Under the pieces are notes generated by a model. That model had not been told where the DNA came from. It searched no databases and saw only the letters and a program-made list of their open reading frames with translations. Source: Actinomycetota bacterium (GTDB taxonomy: Bacteria; Actinomycetota; Actinomycetes; Streptosporangiales; Streptosporangiaceae). Taken from it: a DNA stretch of 64,000 nucleotides. This document shows positions 33,240 through 42,116 of the stretch, one piece after another. The position numbers were made by a program, and so were the translations under genes. Numbering within the stretch: position 1 is the stretch's first letter; each line of letters begins with the position of its first letter. The stretch spans positions 1 to 64,000 of the forward strand of contig DAHVAR010000094.1 of NCBI GenBank assembly GCA_027314515.1, read 5' to 3'.

Positions 33240-34367
33240 TCAGCAAGGACCCAGCGCATCGCTCGTCAGCAACGCCTGTCCGAGGGCCGACCAGGCCCCG
33301 CCGTAGTAGGTCGGGTAGTGGCGCTGCTGCAGCGCTGCTTCGTCCAGCAATTGCCTGGATTGCCTGCCATGGCCTGCTGCCTTTGCCGCTGCCGCTGCCG
33401 CTACCAGCGGCAGTGCGGCATGCGTCGCAGTCAGTACAGAGCCGTTAAGGCGCAGCGCAAGCGCGCGCGCGTGGCGTCTGGCTCGCAGCAGCCGCCACCA
33501 GCGCGCCGCCAGCGCCCTGGCGTGCGGATTGCAGGACGCGGCAAACCAGACGACCGTGCGCTGGGCATCCAGCCCGTACTGCGCCTGGGTCTGCGTTCCG
33601 TCGGGTGAAGGCTCCGGCTGCGGGGCGTCGCCGACGTTGAGCTGCGCCCAGTCGGGCGGAAGCCGCTTGCCGTTGTCGGTGATCTGGCGGGTGAGGCGCA
33701 CGGCGCCGGCCTCCAGGCGGAGCCAGGTCTCATCACCGGTGAAGTGCGCGAGCCCTTGAAACGCGGCCAGCGACCAGTAGCTGGGGTCGATCGTGGCTGG
33801 CGGACCTGTAGCCCATGGCCCGGCTGCCAGGATCGGGACCCCGTCAGGACCACTGACCACCTCGTGCGCCAGCACCGCATCGGCTATTTCGCGCCCGTCG
33901 CGATGCCAGGCGGCCGCGTCGGGCCCGGAGTAGCGGAGCAGGGCCCAGGCGATCAGCAGGTCCGCATCACTGGCAGCGCCGGGGCCGATGACCCGGCCCG
34001 CGGCGTTTGCGTGGAAGGCGAAGAGATGATTGCGGAGTTGCAGGTGCCGTTTCGTCCACATCCATATTCGCCGGAACTGGGTGCTATCGCCGGAAGCCTC
34101 GGCCAGCAGCATGCCGTACGCCTGGCCCTCGCTCACTGTGTCGTGGCCCTGGTCGATCCGCACCACACGGCCATCGGGGCGGGCGTAGGTCTGCAGGAAC
34201 CTGGCCGCCGCCTGCTGCGGGCCGCCGCTGCCGCAGCCCGCGATGCTGACCGCGAGCCCTGCCGCGGCAATGACCACCATCAGCCGGAAGGCCGCCCTCA
34301 GATGCCGTGCTCTGGCAGTTGTCTTCGGCCGCACTCCGGGCCCACGGCAGGTACCTGATCGGATCAC
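33240..34367 (-). CDS. Glycoside hydrolase family 8 lipoprotein (BcsZ-like endoglucanase)
   Basis: A 375-residue secreted hydrolase. A twin-basic N-terminus and hydrophobic stretch end in the lipobox VSIAGC (lipidated Cys45). The (alpha/alpha)6-barrel begins with the acid residue Glu80 in TVSEGQAYGMLLAE and continues with the aspartate pair in AASDADLLIAWALLRY (134 and 136), the GH8 signature. IDPSYWSLAAFQGLA is also conserved. GH8 enzymes with a lipid anchor trim beta-1,4-glucans made by neighbouring synthases. The GTG at 34367 is preceded by GAGGGGG. Nearby GT2 and GH5 genes suggest a polysaccharide locus. Confidence 0.88.
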   Translation of the reverse strand: MIRSGTCRGPGVRPKTTARARHLRAAFRLMVVIAAAGLAVSIAGCGSGGPQQAAARFLQTYARPDGRVVRIDQGHDTVSEGQAYGMLLAEASGDSTQFRRIWMWTKRHLQLRNHLFAFHANAAGRVIGPGAASDADLLIAWALLRYSGPDAAAWHRDGREIADAVLAHEVVSGPDGVPILAAGPWATGPPATIDPSYWSLAAFQGLAHFTGDETWLRLEAGAVRLTRQITDNGKRLPPDWAQLNVGDAPQPEPSPDGTQTQAQYGLDAQRTVVWFAASCNPHARALAARWWRLLRARRHARALALRLNGSVLTATHAALPLVAAAAAAKAAGHGRQSRQLLDEAALQQRHYPTYYGGAWSALGQALLTSDALGPC

Positions 34368-34421
34368 GCGAAGCCCCCTCGGCGGCCGGCGGCGCTCATG
34401 GCGGTGATCGCTAGCGGACGG

Positions 34422-34438
34422 CGGGCAACAGTTGCCCG
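34422..34438. repeat. Perfect 17-bp palindrome in the LuxR upstream region
   Basis: CGGGCAAC-A-GTTGCCCG, followed at once by a smaller pair GGAAC...GTTCC (about 34443-34458). It lies in the 387-bp gap between the GH8 gene and the LuxR regulator. It could be an operator or an RNA hairpin; no family is recognised. Confidence 0.6.
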
Positions 34439-34464
34439 AGACGGAACTGCGGCGTTCCGAAGTG

Positions 34465-34509
34465 TTCTACCGGGAGACCCGGCCGGGCTTCATCGCGGAG
34501 ATCAACCAT
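34465..34509 (-). repeat. Dispersed 45-bp repeat, copy 1 (inverted)
   Basis: Read on the minus strand it begins ATGGTTGATCTCCGCGATGA and ends CCCGGTAGAA. It is an imperfect inverted partner of copy 2 (34574-34618) with 64 bp between, so the pair could fold into a long hairpin. Together with the palindrome at 34422 it fills most of the gap before the LuxR gene. Confidence 0.75.
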
Positions 34510-34573
34510 GTTTCGCGCGGCCGGGTCCAGGCGACGCTGGCGCGCGAGCCGGATACTCTCGCGGCGGCCCGAG

Positions 34574-34618
34574 ATGGTCGATTGCCGGGATGAAGCCCGG
34601 CCGGGCCTGCAGGTAGAA
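34574..34618 (+). repeat. Dispersed 45-bp repeat, copy 2
   Basis: It begins ATGGTCGATTGCCGGGATGA and ends CAGGTAGAA; the middle GAAGCCCGGCCGGG is shared with copy 1. It lies 137 bp upstream of the LuxR-family gene. Confidence 0.75.
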
Positions 34619-34754
34619 CGGCAAGCAAGGCCCTGCATCGTTCGCTCGGCGAGAATGGCGGCGCGCTGCCTGTTCCGGCTCGATCACAACTGAGTTATCC
34701 TGCCACTATGGGCTTCGCCTACCACAGGCGTAACGAGATCTTGGCGATATCCGG

Positions 34755-37118
34755 GTGAGCAACCAGGGTCTCTATACCCGTAAGCGCACCTCGGCAGCCC
34801 GGCTGATGGGCGGCGCGAGGAGTGTCCCCAGCGCGCCCGGCAGGACGCTGATCTTCGCGAGCAAGCTTCATCCCCCGATGGCACAGGCGGGGACGGTCAT
34901 TCGCCAGGCCCTGCTCGATCGCCTCGACGAGGCTCTTTCCGCCAGGTTCGTCCTGCTGGTCGCGCCCGCCGGATGGGGCAAGACGTCGCTGCTGTGCGAC
35001 TGGTACTCGGCTGGCGAAACCGACCGCATCGCATGGCTGTCGGTTGACCAGGGTGACAACGACCCGGTGAGCTTCTGGGCTCATGTCGTCGCGGCAGTCA
35101 GCACCGTGCGCCCTGGCGCGGGCGCTGGTGCCCTGGAGGCGCTCGCCGCGGCCGGGGTGAAGAGCACGGATGCCGTGCTATCTCGGGTAATGAACGACTT
35201 CGCAGGCATTCGGGTACCGGTGACGCTGGTGCTCGACGACTATCACCTCATCTCCAACCAGGCCATCCAGGAATCGATGACATTCCTGGTGGAGCACTTG
35301 CCGCCCGCTTTGCGCCTGGTGCTGGCTAGCCGGTCCGACCCTGCGCTTCCGCTGGCCCGGTTGCGGGCCAGGGGCCAGATGGCCGAGATCCGGGCTGATG
35401 AGCTCCGCTTCTCGGCGGCCGAGACGACGCAGTTGCTCAACGGCACGGTGGGCGCGACGCTCCCGCCGGACGCCGTCCAGGCGCTGCACGATCGGACTGA
35501 AGGCTGGGCCGCCGGGCTCTACCTGGCCGGCCTATCGCTGCGCGGACGCGACGACGCCTATCGGCAGGTGCACGCCTTCCATGGCGATGACCGCCAGATC
35601 GTCGACTATCTCGCCGCCGAAGTCCTTGACGGGCTGCCGCCGGATGTCCGCTCGCTGCTGCTGCGCACATCGGTCCTGGAGCGCTTGTCCGGCCCGTTGT
35701 GTGACGCGGTGACCGGCACGGGCGGCTCGCAGCGCCTGCTCGAGGAGATCGAGCGGTCACAGCTCTTCCTGGTCCCGCTGGACTCCGCTCGCCACTGGTA
35801 CCGCTATCACACCCTGTTCGCCGAACTCTTGCGCCACGAGCTGGAGATATCGGAGCCGGGCCTGGCCCCGCAGCTGCACCGGCGCGCTTCGATGTGGCAT
35901 CGCGAGCACGGGTCGATCGCCGATGCGATCGGGCACGCCATCGCCGCATCCGATCTGACCGATGCCAGAGAGCTCATCGTCTCGAACTGGAACCCGGTGG
36001 TCCATCAGGGGCTGATCGCGACGGTGGAGTCATGGCTGGACAGGTTGCCGCCGGAGATGCTGGTGCAGGACGCCCGGATGTGCGTTATCAGGGCGTTCCT
36101 CGCCCGCCACCTTGGCCGGCTTGATGAGGTGGACCCGTGGCTTGACGCCGCCGCCGCGGCTGCGCCGCAAGGCGCGTTCGGCCAGGGTCCAACGTCGGTC
36201 GAGTCGGCTGTGGTCATGGTCCGGGCCGGACAGCTGGTCATGACCGGCGACCTCGCCAGAAGTGAGGCGGCCAGCCGGCGGGCGGTCGAGCGCGAAGCGG
36301 CCGGGACGGCTCGATGGCAAGCGATCACGCTGGCAACGCTGGGCGCGGTGCTGAGCTGGCGCGGGCAGGACGCCGAGGCACGCACCACGCTCGAGCAGGC
36401 GGTGGCTCCGACCCGGGCAGCCGTCAGCAACCTGGCCACGCTCTGGGCGCTCGGCTGCCTGGCTGCGATCGCCATCAGGTCGGGCGATGCGGAGTCGTGC
36501 GAGCGGTACCTGGACAAGGCTTCGAAGCTCGCCGCTCATCATGGCCTCGGCCAGTACTGGGCCACGGCGATGGTGCCGCTGGCAGCGGCTGACCTGCACG
36601 AGCTGCGCGGCGAGTGGGGTGAGGCCGAAGACGCTGCGCGGGAAGCACTGCAGATCGGCAGGCGCGGGCAGGCGCGGCCGGAAACCGCCCAGGCGCTGCT
36701 CTGCCTGGCGAGGCTCAAGGCCCGAGCCGGGGAATCGCACGGCGCGCGGGCGTATCTCGGCGAAGCCAGGGAAATCATCGCCACCTGCCCGGAGCCGGGC
36801 ATACTCACCGAGGTCATGACGAAGACCGACCGCCTGGTAAGTCAGCAATTGCTGATTCCCCGGCCACGGCCGGGCAGTGCCAGCTCCGGCCGGCCCGGTC
36901 GGCGGCCAGACGGCCTGACGGCCCGCGAGGCCCAGGTTCTCGAACTGCTGGCCGCCGGCGACACGAACAATGAGATAGCGGTCAAGCTCGTAGTGAGCGT
37001 CCACACAGTGGAGCGGCACCTTCAAAACGCCTACCGCAAGGTCGGCGTCCGGAACCGGGCCGATGCTGCCGCGTACATAACCCGGACCACGCCGTTAGGC
37101 GCAGCCGCCTGCGGCTAG
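34755..37118 (+). CDS. MalT-like (LAL-type) LuxR-family regulator
   Basis: A 787-residue STAND-type activator. An N-terminal ATPase has Walker A VAPAGWGKTSLL (about residue 74) and Walker B-like VTLVLDDYHLI (about 155), with sensor LVLASRSDPALPLARLRARGQ. A long helical TPR-like region runs from about 420 to 700, and the C-terminal LuxR HTH is LTAREAQVLELLAAGDTNNEIA / VSVHTVERHLQNAYRKVGV. Such proteins switch on upon binding ATP and an inducer such as a sugar. Its position between GH8 and GT2 genes, and between copies of a dispersed repeat, suggests control of the polysaccharide genes. It starts with GTG. Confidence 0.93.
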   Translation: MSNQGLYTRKRTSAARLMGGARSVPSAPGRTLIFASKLHPPMAQAGTVIRQALLDRLDEALSARFVLLVAPAGWGKTSLLCDWYSAGETDRIAWLSVDQGDNDPVSFWAHVVAAVSTVRPGAGAGALEALAAAGVKSTDAVLSRVMNDFAGIRVPVTLVLDDYHLISNQAIQESMTFLVEHLPPALRLVLASRSDPALPLARLRARGQMAEIRADELRFSAAETTQLLNGTVGATLPPDAVQALHDRTEGWAAGLYLAGLSLRGRDDAYRQVHAFHGDDRQIVDYLAAEVLDGLPPDVRSLLLRTSVLERLSGPLCDAVTGTGGSQRLLEEIERSQLFLVPLDSARHWYRYHTLFAELLRHELEISEPGLAPQLHRRASMWHREHGSIADAIGHAIAASDLTDARELIVSNWNPVVHQGLIATVESWLDRLPPEMLVQDARMCVIRAFLARHLGRLDEVDPWLDAAAAAAPQGAFGQGPTSVESAVVMVRAGQLVMTGDLARSEAASRRAVEREAAGTARWQAITLATLGAVLSWRGQDAEARTTLEQAVAPTRAAVSNLATLWALGCLAAIAIRSGDAESCERYLDKASKLAAHHGLGQYWATAMVPLAAADLHELRGEWGEAEDAAREALQIGRRGQARPETAQALLCLARLKARAGESHGARAYLGEAREIIATCPEPGILTEVMTKTDRLVSQQLLIPRPRPGSASSGRPGRRPDGLTAREAQVLELLAAGDTNNEIAVKLVVSVHTVERHLQNAYRKVGVRNRADAAAYITRTTPLGAAACG

Positions 37119-37458
37119 CTGCATAGCCCCGCTCACGGGCGCATCATCACGCGACGGCCGCCCGTCGCCAAAGATGGTTGATCGCCGGGATGGCACCGCG
37201 TTTCCCGCCCGGTAGAAATTTGGGTAGCGGATGAGGTTCTCCAGAAGCCCCCGGAAGCAAGGTGGTCAGCTAACAAGGCCGAGTCATAAGCACGCAAGCG
37301 CGGGCAGAGCTTGCGTAACCAGAAGATTCGGAGACCCAGTTGACGAACGCAACGATAACCAGGCTGCCGTGGGCCAAAGTCGGCCGGGTCGCAAAATTCG
37401 GGATTGCCGGGTTTACCAATGATGTTCTGCGCGTCGTCTCGGCACGGGGCCGGGCAGC
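37119..37458 (+). other. Non-coding leader before the glycosyltransferase operon
   Basis: A 340-bp gap of lower GC than its surroundings with no convincing gene. It holds dispersed-repeat copy 3 (37174-37217) and a stable hairpin ACGCAAGC/GCTTGCGT (37292-37316, 9-nt loop), with further short complementary pieces. It may be a long 5' leader with regulatory RNA structure; no known riboswitch class was recognised. Confidence 0.4.
37174..37217 (+). repeat. Dispersed 45-bp repeat, copy 3 (diverged middle)
   Basis: It begins ATGGTTGATCGCCGGGATGG and ends CCCGGTAGAA as in the other copies, but the middle (GCACCGCGTTTCCCG) has diverged. It lies just after the LuxR gene, so copies of the element flank that gene. 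Confidence 0.65.
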
Positions 37459-38769
37459 GTGATGGCGGATGTCATTTTCGCCGGCCTGCTGCTGGTTTCG
37501 CTACTTGTCACGGCCCAGGCCTCCCACACGCTGTACCTGACGCTGTATACCTGGGACCGGCCGCCGGCTGAGGCCCGCGCGCCCGATCATTTCCTGGCGC
37601 CGCGCTTGTCGTTCACGGTCATGCTCCCGGCGCGCCACGAGGAACAGGTCATCCGCGCGACCATCGCGCGCCTCGCGCGCGTGAATTACCCGGCCCACCT
37701 CATCCAGGTCCTGGTGATCTGCTCCGCCGATGATCAGGACACCATCGGCAAGGCCGAGGAGGAGATCATTCGCCTCCGGCGGCGGGGCCGGGCGAATGTC
37801 CAGATAGTTGTGTTCAGCGACGGCCCGGTCAACAAGCCGCACGGCCTCAATGCCGCGTTGCCGCACGCGCATCACGACGTCGTCACCATCTTCGATGCCG
37901 AAGACGACATGCATCCGGACATTTTTAACGTCGTGAACACGGTAATGGAAGAAGAGAAAGTCAAGGTCGTCCAGGCCGGAGTCCAGCTCATGAACTTCGA
38001 CTCCAACTGGTACTCGGCGCTGAATGTCCTTGAGTACTTCTTCTGGTTCAAGAGCCGCCTGCACTACCACGCCAAGCTCGGGGCGATCCCACTGGGCGGG
38101 AACACCGTCTTCTTCGAGCGCGCCCTCGTCGCCCGCCTTGGCGGCTGGGACGAGCAGAACCTGACCGAGGACGCGGACATCGGCCTGCGCGTGTCGGCGG
38201 CTGGCGAGCGGATCCGCGTCGTCTACGACGACCGCTACGTGACCAAGGAGGAAACCCCGCCGACGCTGGCGCAGTTCATCCGGCAGCGCACCCGGTGGAG
38301 CCAGGGATTCTTGCAGACCCTGCGCAAAGGGGTGTGGCGCGAACTGCCAACCGCCAAGCAGCGACGGCTCGCCTTCTACACCCTCGCTTTCCCGCAGGCC
38401 CAGGCCCTGCTCGGCATCTACTTCATCTTCTCGCTCACGACGATGCTGACATTCAAGACGCCGGTACTGGTGGCGCTGATCTCGTTCCTGCCCGTGCTCT
38501 TGCTGCTAGCGCACTTGCTTGTTTCGGTTATCGGCCTGCACGAGTTTGCCGGGGCGCACGGGCTGAAGGCGCCGTTGCGGACGGTCCTGCTGCTGGCCAT
38601 CGCCTGGATTCCCTATCAGCTTGTCCTGTCCTACGCGGCATTGCGGGCGGTCAGGCGCCAGTCCCGCGGCATCATCAACTGGGAGAAGACCCAGCACATC
38701 GGAGCCCATCGCAGCGAGTCCGCCGACCGGGCACTGGGGCTAGACGAGGCGCGCGAAAATGTCGCATAG
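37459..38769 (+). CDS. Family 2 processive glycosyltransferase (cellulose/hyaluronan synthase-like)
   Basis: A 436-residue membrane glycosyltransferase. It has one N-terminal helix (about 5-22), then a GT-A domain with FTVMLPARHEEQVI, the DxD-type FDAEDDMH, acceptor-site NLTEDADIGL and the product-binding QRTRWSQG (QxxRW) of processive GT2 synthases. About three C-terminal helices (310-400) would form the export channel. There is no PilZ domain. It probably polymerises a beta-linked glucan or related polymer from a UDP- or GDP-sugar. GTG 37459 and ATG 37462 are adjacent candidate starts. The next gene overlaps its end by 11 bp. Confidence 0.9.
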   Translation: MMADVIFAGLLLVSLLVTAQASHTLYLTLYTWDRPPAEARAPDHFLAPRLSFTVMLPARHEEQVIRATIARLARVNYPAHLIQVLVICSADDQDTIGKAEEEIIRLRRRGRANVQIVVFSDGPVNKPHGLNAALPHAHHDVVTIFDAEDDMHPDIFNVVNTVMEEEKVKVVQAGVQLMNFDSNWYSALNVLEYFFWFKSRLHYHAKLGAIPLGGNTVFFERALVARLGGWDEQNLTEDADIGLRVSAAGERIRVVYDDRYVTKEETPPTLAQFIRQRTRWSQGFLQTLRKGVWRELPTAKQRRLAFYTLAFPQAQALLGIYFIFSLTTMLTFKTPVLVALISFLPVLLLLAHLLVSVIGLHEFAGAHGLKAPLRTVLLLAIAWIPYQLVLSYAALRAVRRQSRGIINWEKTQHIGAHRSESADRALGLDEARENVA

Positions 38770-40465
38770 GACGGCACCCGGCGCAAGGGTCACCGGGCTC
38801 GCTCCGCGTGGCAGTGCCCCGGTAACCCGGCGTGCCAGCGTCGCTTCCTCGGCACATGACTGGTACGCCGCACGCGGCCGGCTGGGCACCATCGCGCTGG
38901 CCTTCGCGATTCTCAGCGGGGTGGTAACGCATAGCTACCACCTGTTCGACTATCCGCTGTGGGAAACCGACGAGGGCATCTACATGGAGCGCGCCTGGGC
39001 GGTCATCCGCGAGGGCCGGCTGAGCCCGCAGACCTATGTCTTCGACCATGCGCCCGCCGGCTGGCTGATGATCGCGGCCTGGGTGCTGCTGCTTCCCGGC
39101 CAATTCGAGACATTCGGCAATCCGGTGAACGCCGGCCGCGTGCTGATGGTGATCCTGCACGCGGCAAGCACGTACTTCCTGTTCGAGATCGCGCGCAAGC
39201 TGTCCCGCGGCCTGCTGGCACCGACGATAGCGTGCTTCTTCTTCAATTTCTCCTGGCTCGCGGTCTACTACCAGCGGATGGTACTGCTCGACAACATCAT
39301 GGTCTTCTGGGTGCTGCTGAGCATTTACCTGCTGCTGCGCGAGGACGTGCTGCTGTTCACCGGCCTGTGGTCCGGCCTGGCGTTCGGGATATCCGTGGTC
39401 ACCAAGGAGAATGCGATATTCTTCGCTCCGACCATTTTCTACCTGCTGACTCGCCGGGCCAAGCAGGACGAGAGCCGGCACTTCACGATATTCTTCTGGC
39501 TATTTTCCGCCGCTACGCCGATCGTTGCCTATTTCTTGTACGCCACGCTCAACAATGAACTGCTGCCGACCGACCTCTCCTTCAACCTGAACGCCGGGCA
39601 GAAGGGCCATGTGTCCCTGCTGTACGAGATGTGGTATCAGGTTCACCGCGATCAGGGGACGTTGTTCAACCCCAGGAGCGCTGACCCGTACCTCTATACT
39701 GCCTGGCTGCCCAAGGACCCGTTCCTGATTATCGGCGGCACCATAGCCATGATCATCTGCATCTGGATCGGCTGGCATGTGCGGCAACGGGATCCCGCCC
39801 TGCTGGTGGCCGGAACCCTTGCCTTCGAGATTGCGTTCTACCTGGCCAGGGGAAGCGTCATACTCGACTTCTACGTGATTCCGCTCATCCCGATGTACGC
39901 CTTGTGCATCGCGTTCGTGGCGGACCGAGCGCTGAGAAGCATTCCAGTCCCCGCGTCACGTTTCCTCGTGCCGGCGATCTGCGGATGCGCGGCGCTATTC
40001 CTGCTGGTGCCGCCCGGCGGCTACCTGATCAAGCACGGCCAGGGGGTACACGGCCAACCCGGACCGTTGCAGGCGGCCGACCCTTATCACGTGCCGCTGA
40101 CCTACCTCCAGGCCGAGCAGATCGCCTGGATCCGGCAGCACATCCCGCCGAACGCGAAGATCATTTCCGACGACGACATCTGGGTCGCGCTGCACGACGT
40201 TGCCCCCTACTACCGCTACGACGAGTCGCACTGGAATGCCGCGTCAGACCCGCAGGTCAAGAAGATGTACGGCAACGGCAACTGGCAGGACATCAATTAC
40301 ATCGTGCTGTCCAACGGCATGCAGCACGCGATGATTCTCAATAACACGAACGGCCAGGAGCAATGGATGCTCACCGCCCTGAGTAACTCTGTCGAAGTCT
40401 GGCACGCGTCTAAAGGGTCGGCGAGCGGGAAAGTGAGCGTCTCAATCTGGAAGGTTCAGCCATAG
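38759..40465 (+). CDS. GT39/ArnT-like membrane glycosyltransferase
   Basis: A 568-residue polytopic protein with about 10 hydrophobic segments. The first extracytoplasmic loop has YPLWETDEGIYMERAWAVI, with the acidic pair expected for the catalytic base of PMT/ArnT-type enzymes. The soluble C-terminal part (about 440-568) has the weak-fold region ending SVSIWKVQP. These transfer sugars from polyprenyl-phosphate carriers to protein or glycan outside the membrane. It overlaps the GT2 gene and precedes the surface protein, which might be its acceptor. Confidence 0.85.
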   Translation: MSHRTAPGARVTGLAPRGSAPVTRRASVASSAHDWYAARGRLGTIALAFAILSGVVTHSYHLFDYPLWETDEGIYMERAWAVIREGRLSPQTYVFDHAPAGWLMIAAWVLLLPGQFETFGNPVNAGRVLMVILHAASTYFLFEIARKLSRGLLAPTIACFFFNFSWLAVYYQRMVLLDNIMVFWVLLSIYLLLREDVLLFTGLWSGLAFGISVVTKENAIFFAPTIFYLLTRRAKQDESRHFTIFFWLFSAATPIVAYFLYATLNNELLPTDLSFNLNAGQKGHVSLLYEMWYQVHRDQGTLFNPRSADPYLYTAWLPKDPFLIIGGTIAMIICIWIGWHVRQRDPALLVAGTLAFEIAFYLARGSVILDFYVIPLIPMYALCIAFVADRALRSIPVPASRFLVPAICGCAALFLLVPPGGYLIKHGQGVHGQPGPLQAADPYHVPLTYLQAEQIAWIRQHIPPNAKIISDDDIWVALHDVAPYYRYDESHWNAASDPQVKKMYGNGNWQDINYIVLSNGMQHAMILNNTNGQEQWMLTALSNSVEVWHASKGSASGKVSVSIWKVQP

Positions 40466-40481
40466 TCATAGGAAGGCCATA

Positions 40482-42077
40482 ATGATGGACGCCAAGCTTA
40501 ACGGAAGCTCTGCCGCGGAACGCGAAAGTCGCCCTGGTAGCGCAGGTCCGCCACGGCCGAGAAGTGCTGGCGACTCGGGTCCGCCAGGGCGGAAGAATCC
40601 TGGCGGCTCGGGTCCGCCACGGCCGAGAGGCGCTGGCGGCTCGGGTCCGCCAGGGCGGAAGAAGGTCAACTGGAAGGCCATGATTGGCGCCGCGGTAGCC
40701 ATCGTGATCGTCTGGCAGCTCTTCAACGTGCTGACGCAGAACACGAAGAAGCCCGCCAGCGCCAGCCAGAACGCGACATCGGGCCCGGTCGCGCCGTCAG
40801 TAAAGCCGACGCCGATGCCGACCGTGACACTGGGCGGCCGCGCGGTAGCGGCCGGCGCCGGGCCGGTGATCATACTCAACCCGGGCCTGGTGGCTCCGGG
40901 CGGATATGTGAACGTCGAGGGCAGTGGCTTCACCCCGGCCTCGGCGGTCTCGGTATGGCTGCGGTCGGGCGGCAAGTCGAGCAGTTCGACGCTGGTCGCG
41001 CACGGCAAGACCGATAAGTGGGGCAACCTCACCGTGGGCTTCCACATGCCGACCGCGGTCAACACCTCGAACGCCGAGGTCGTGGCCCAGCAGGCTGGCG
41101 GTGCCAAGACCGCCACGGCGTCGCTCTCGTCATCTGGCGGGGTGGGCACCGCGAGCATCATCGGCAAGGCGGCAGGTAAGCCGGGCTCGATGGTGACCGT
41201 GGCCGCCAGCGGGTTCGGACCTGGCGAGCAGGTGAACGCTTACTGGGGCCGGACCGCCGGCATCCCGGCAGCAACGCTGACCGCCGATAGCGCGGGCGAT
41301 ATCCGTGCCACCCTGCGGGTCGGCATAGCCCCGGTCGGGCCAACCTCCCTGGTGCTGGTCGGCCAGCGGACGAAGGTGACGGCGACGGCTCCGTACCTGA
41401 TGCTGGGCCTGTACCCGAGCACGACGGCACATCCCTGGGCCATGCGGGCAGGCCATGCGATGACCTTCACCGGCAGCGGGTTCGCGCCCAGCGAGCAGGT
41501 GCTCATCTACCTCAACTCGAACCGGTCCCAGCCTGCGCTGACCCCGGCGGCCAACAGTTACGGCGACTTCTCGGTCAGCTTCGTGGTGCCGTTCGGGCTC
41601 AAGGGCGTCCAGCACCTGACCGCCATCGGCGACCAGAGCCGGGCCGGGGTGACGTCGGCCTTCACTGTCCTGCCGTACGATCCGAGCGCTCAGGCAAGCA
41701 CGTACGGCGCCCTGCCAGGCACCACCGTGAGCTTCTACGCCAACGGCTTCGCCGCCAATGAAGTGGTCCTGGTCTATATCGGCGGCCAGGGCAACGCCGG
41801 TCAGCTAGTGACCGCGTTCCGGGTCAACGCGCAAGGCTCCGCCGCCGCCGCAGGCTCGTATGTCGTGCCAAGCGGAGTCGGACCGCAGGTCACGTTCCGC
41901 CTCGTCGGCCAGCAGAGCGGCGGCACGGCTACCGCGAAGATCTCGGTGACCGCGCCGAAGGGCGCTGTGCCGAGCGTCCCGCCGCAGCCGCCGTACGTGC
42001 TGCCACCCAGCCTGGGCGGCAAGCCGGCCCCGGCGCCAAGCCACTCGCCGGCGAAGTCGGCCTCCTCGCACCCATGA
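40482..42077 (+). CDS. Repeat-bearing single-pass surface protein
   Basis: The 531-residue protein has a cytoplasmic tail (1-60) of four 11-residue repeats rich in Gly, Pro, Arg and Lys, one membrane helix (about 66-84), a Ser/Thr/Pro segment, then about four Ig-like beta domains marked by repeats of the type GSGFTPASAVSVWL, ASGFGPGEQVNAYW, GSGFAPSEQVLIYL and ANGFAANEVVLVYI. The C-terminus is Pro/Ser-rich (PAPSHSPAKSASSHP). No sortase motif is seen, so it is held by the N-terminal helix. The Ser/Thr/Pro segments could be glycosylated by the GT39 enzyme upstream. Family not recognised. Confidence 0.75.
   Translation: MMDAKLNGSSAAERESRPGSAGPPRPRSAGDSGPPGRKNPGGSGPPRPRGAGGSGPPGRKKVNWKAMIGAAVAIVIVWQLFNVLTQNTKKPASASQNATSGPVAPSVKPTPMPTVTLGGRAVAAGAGPVIILNPGLVAPGGYVNVEGSGFTPASAVSVWLRSGGKSSSSTLVAHGKTDKWGNLTVGFHMPTAVNTSNAEVVAQQAGGAKTATASLSSSGGVGTASIIGKAAGKPGSMVTVAASGFGPGEQVNAYWGRTAGIPAATLTADSAGDIRATLRVGIAPVGPTSLVLVGQRTKVTATAPYLMLGLYPSTTAHPWAMRAGHAMTFTGSGFAPSEQVLIYLNSNRSQPALTPAANSYGDFSVSFVVPFGLKGVQHLTAIGDQSRAGVTSAFTVLPYDPSAQASTYGALPGTTVSFYANGFAANEVVLVYIGGQGNAGQLVTAFRVNAQGSAAAAGSYVVPSGVGPQVTFRLVGQQSGGTATAKISVTAPKGAVPSVPPQPPYVLPPSLGGKPAPAPSHSPAKSASSHP
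40545..40664 (+). repeat. 33-bp in-frame repeats within the surface protein gene
   Basis: Four units (the last partial) encode GPPRPRSAGDS, GPPGRKNPGGS, GPPRPRGAGGS and GPPGRKK. Units 1 and 3 and units 2 and 4 are more alike, so the true repeat may be a 66-bp duplication. They make a strongly basic cytoplasmic tail. Confidence 0.9.
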
Positions 42078-42116
42078 CCGCAGCCGGGCTCTGCCGGTCC
42101 CCGTGACCTGATCCAG

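Noticed and set aside
37231-37422. A 63-codon open frame in the leader before the GT2 gene
   Set aside because: No ribosome site, no motif and a composition unlike the neighbouring genes.
37119-37458. Leader considered as a c-di-GMP (GEMM) or c-di-AMP (ydaO) riboswitch
   Set aside because: Some short pieces look similar but the conserved core of neither class could be placed by eye.
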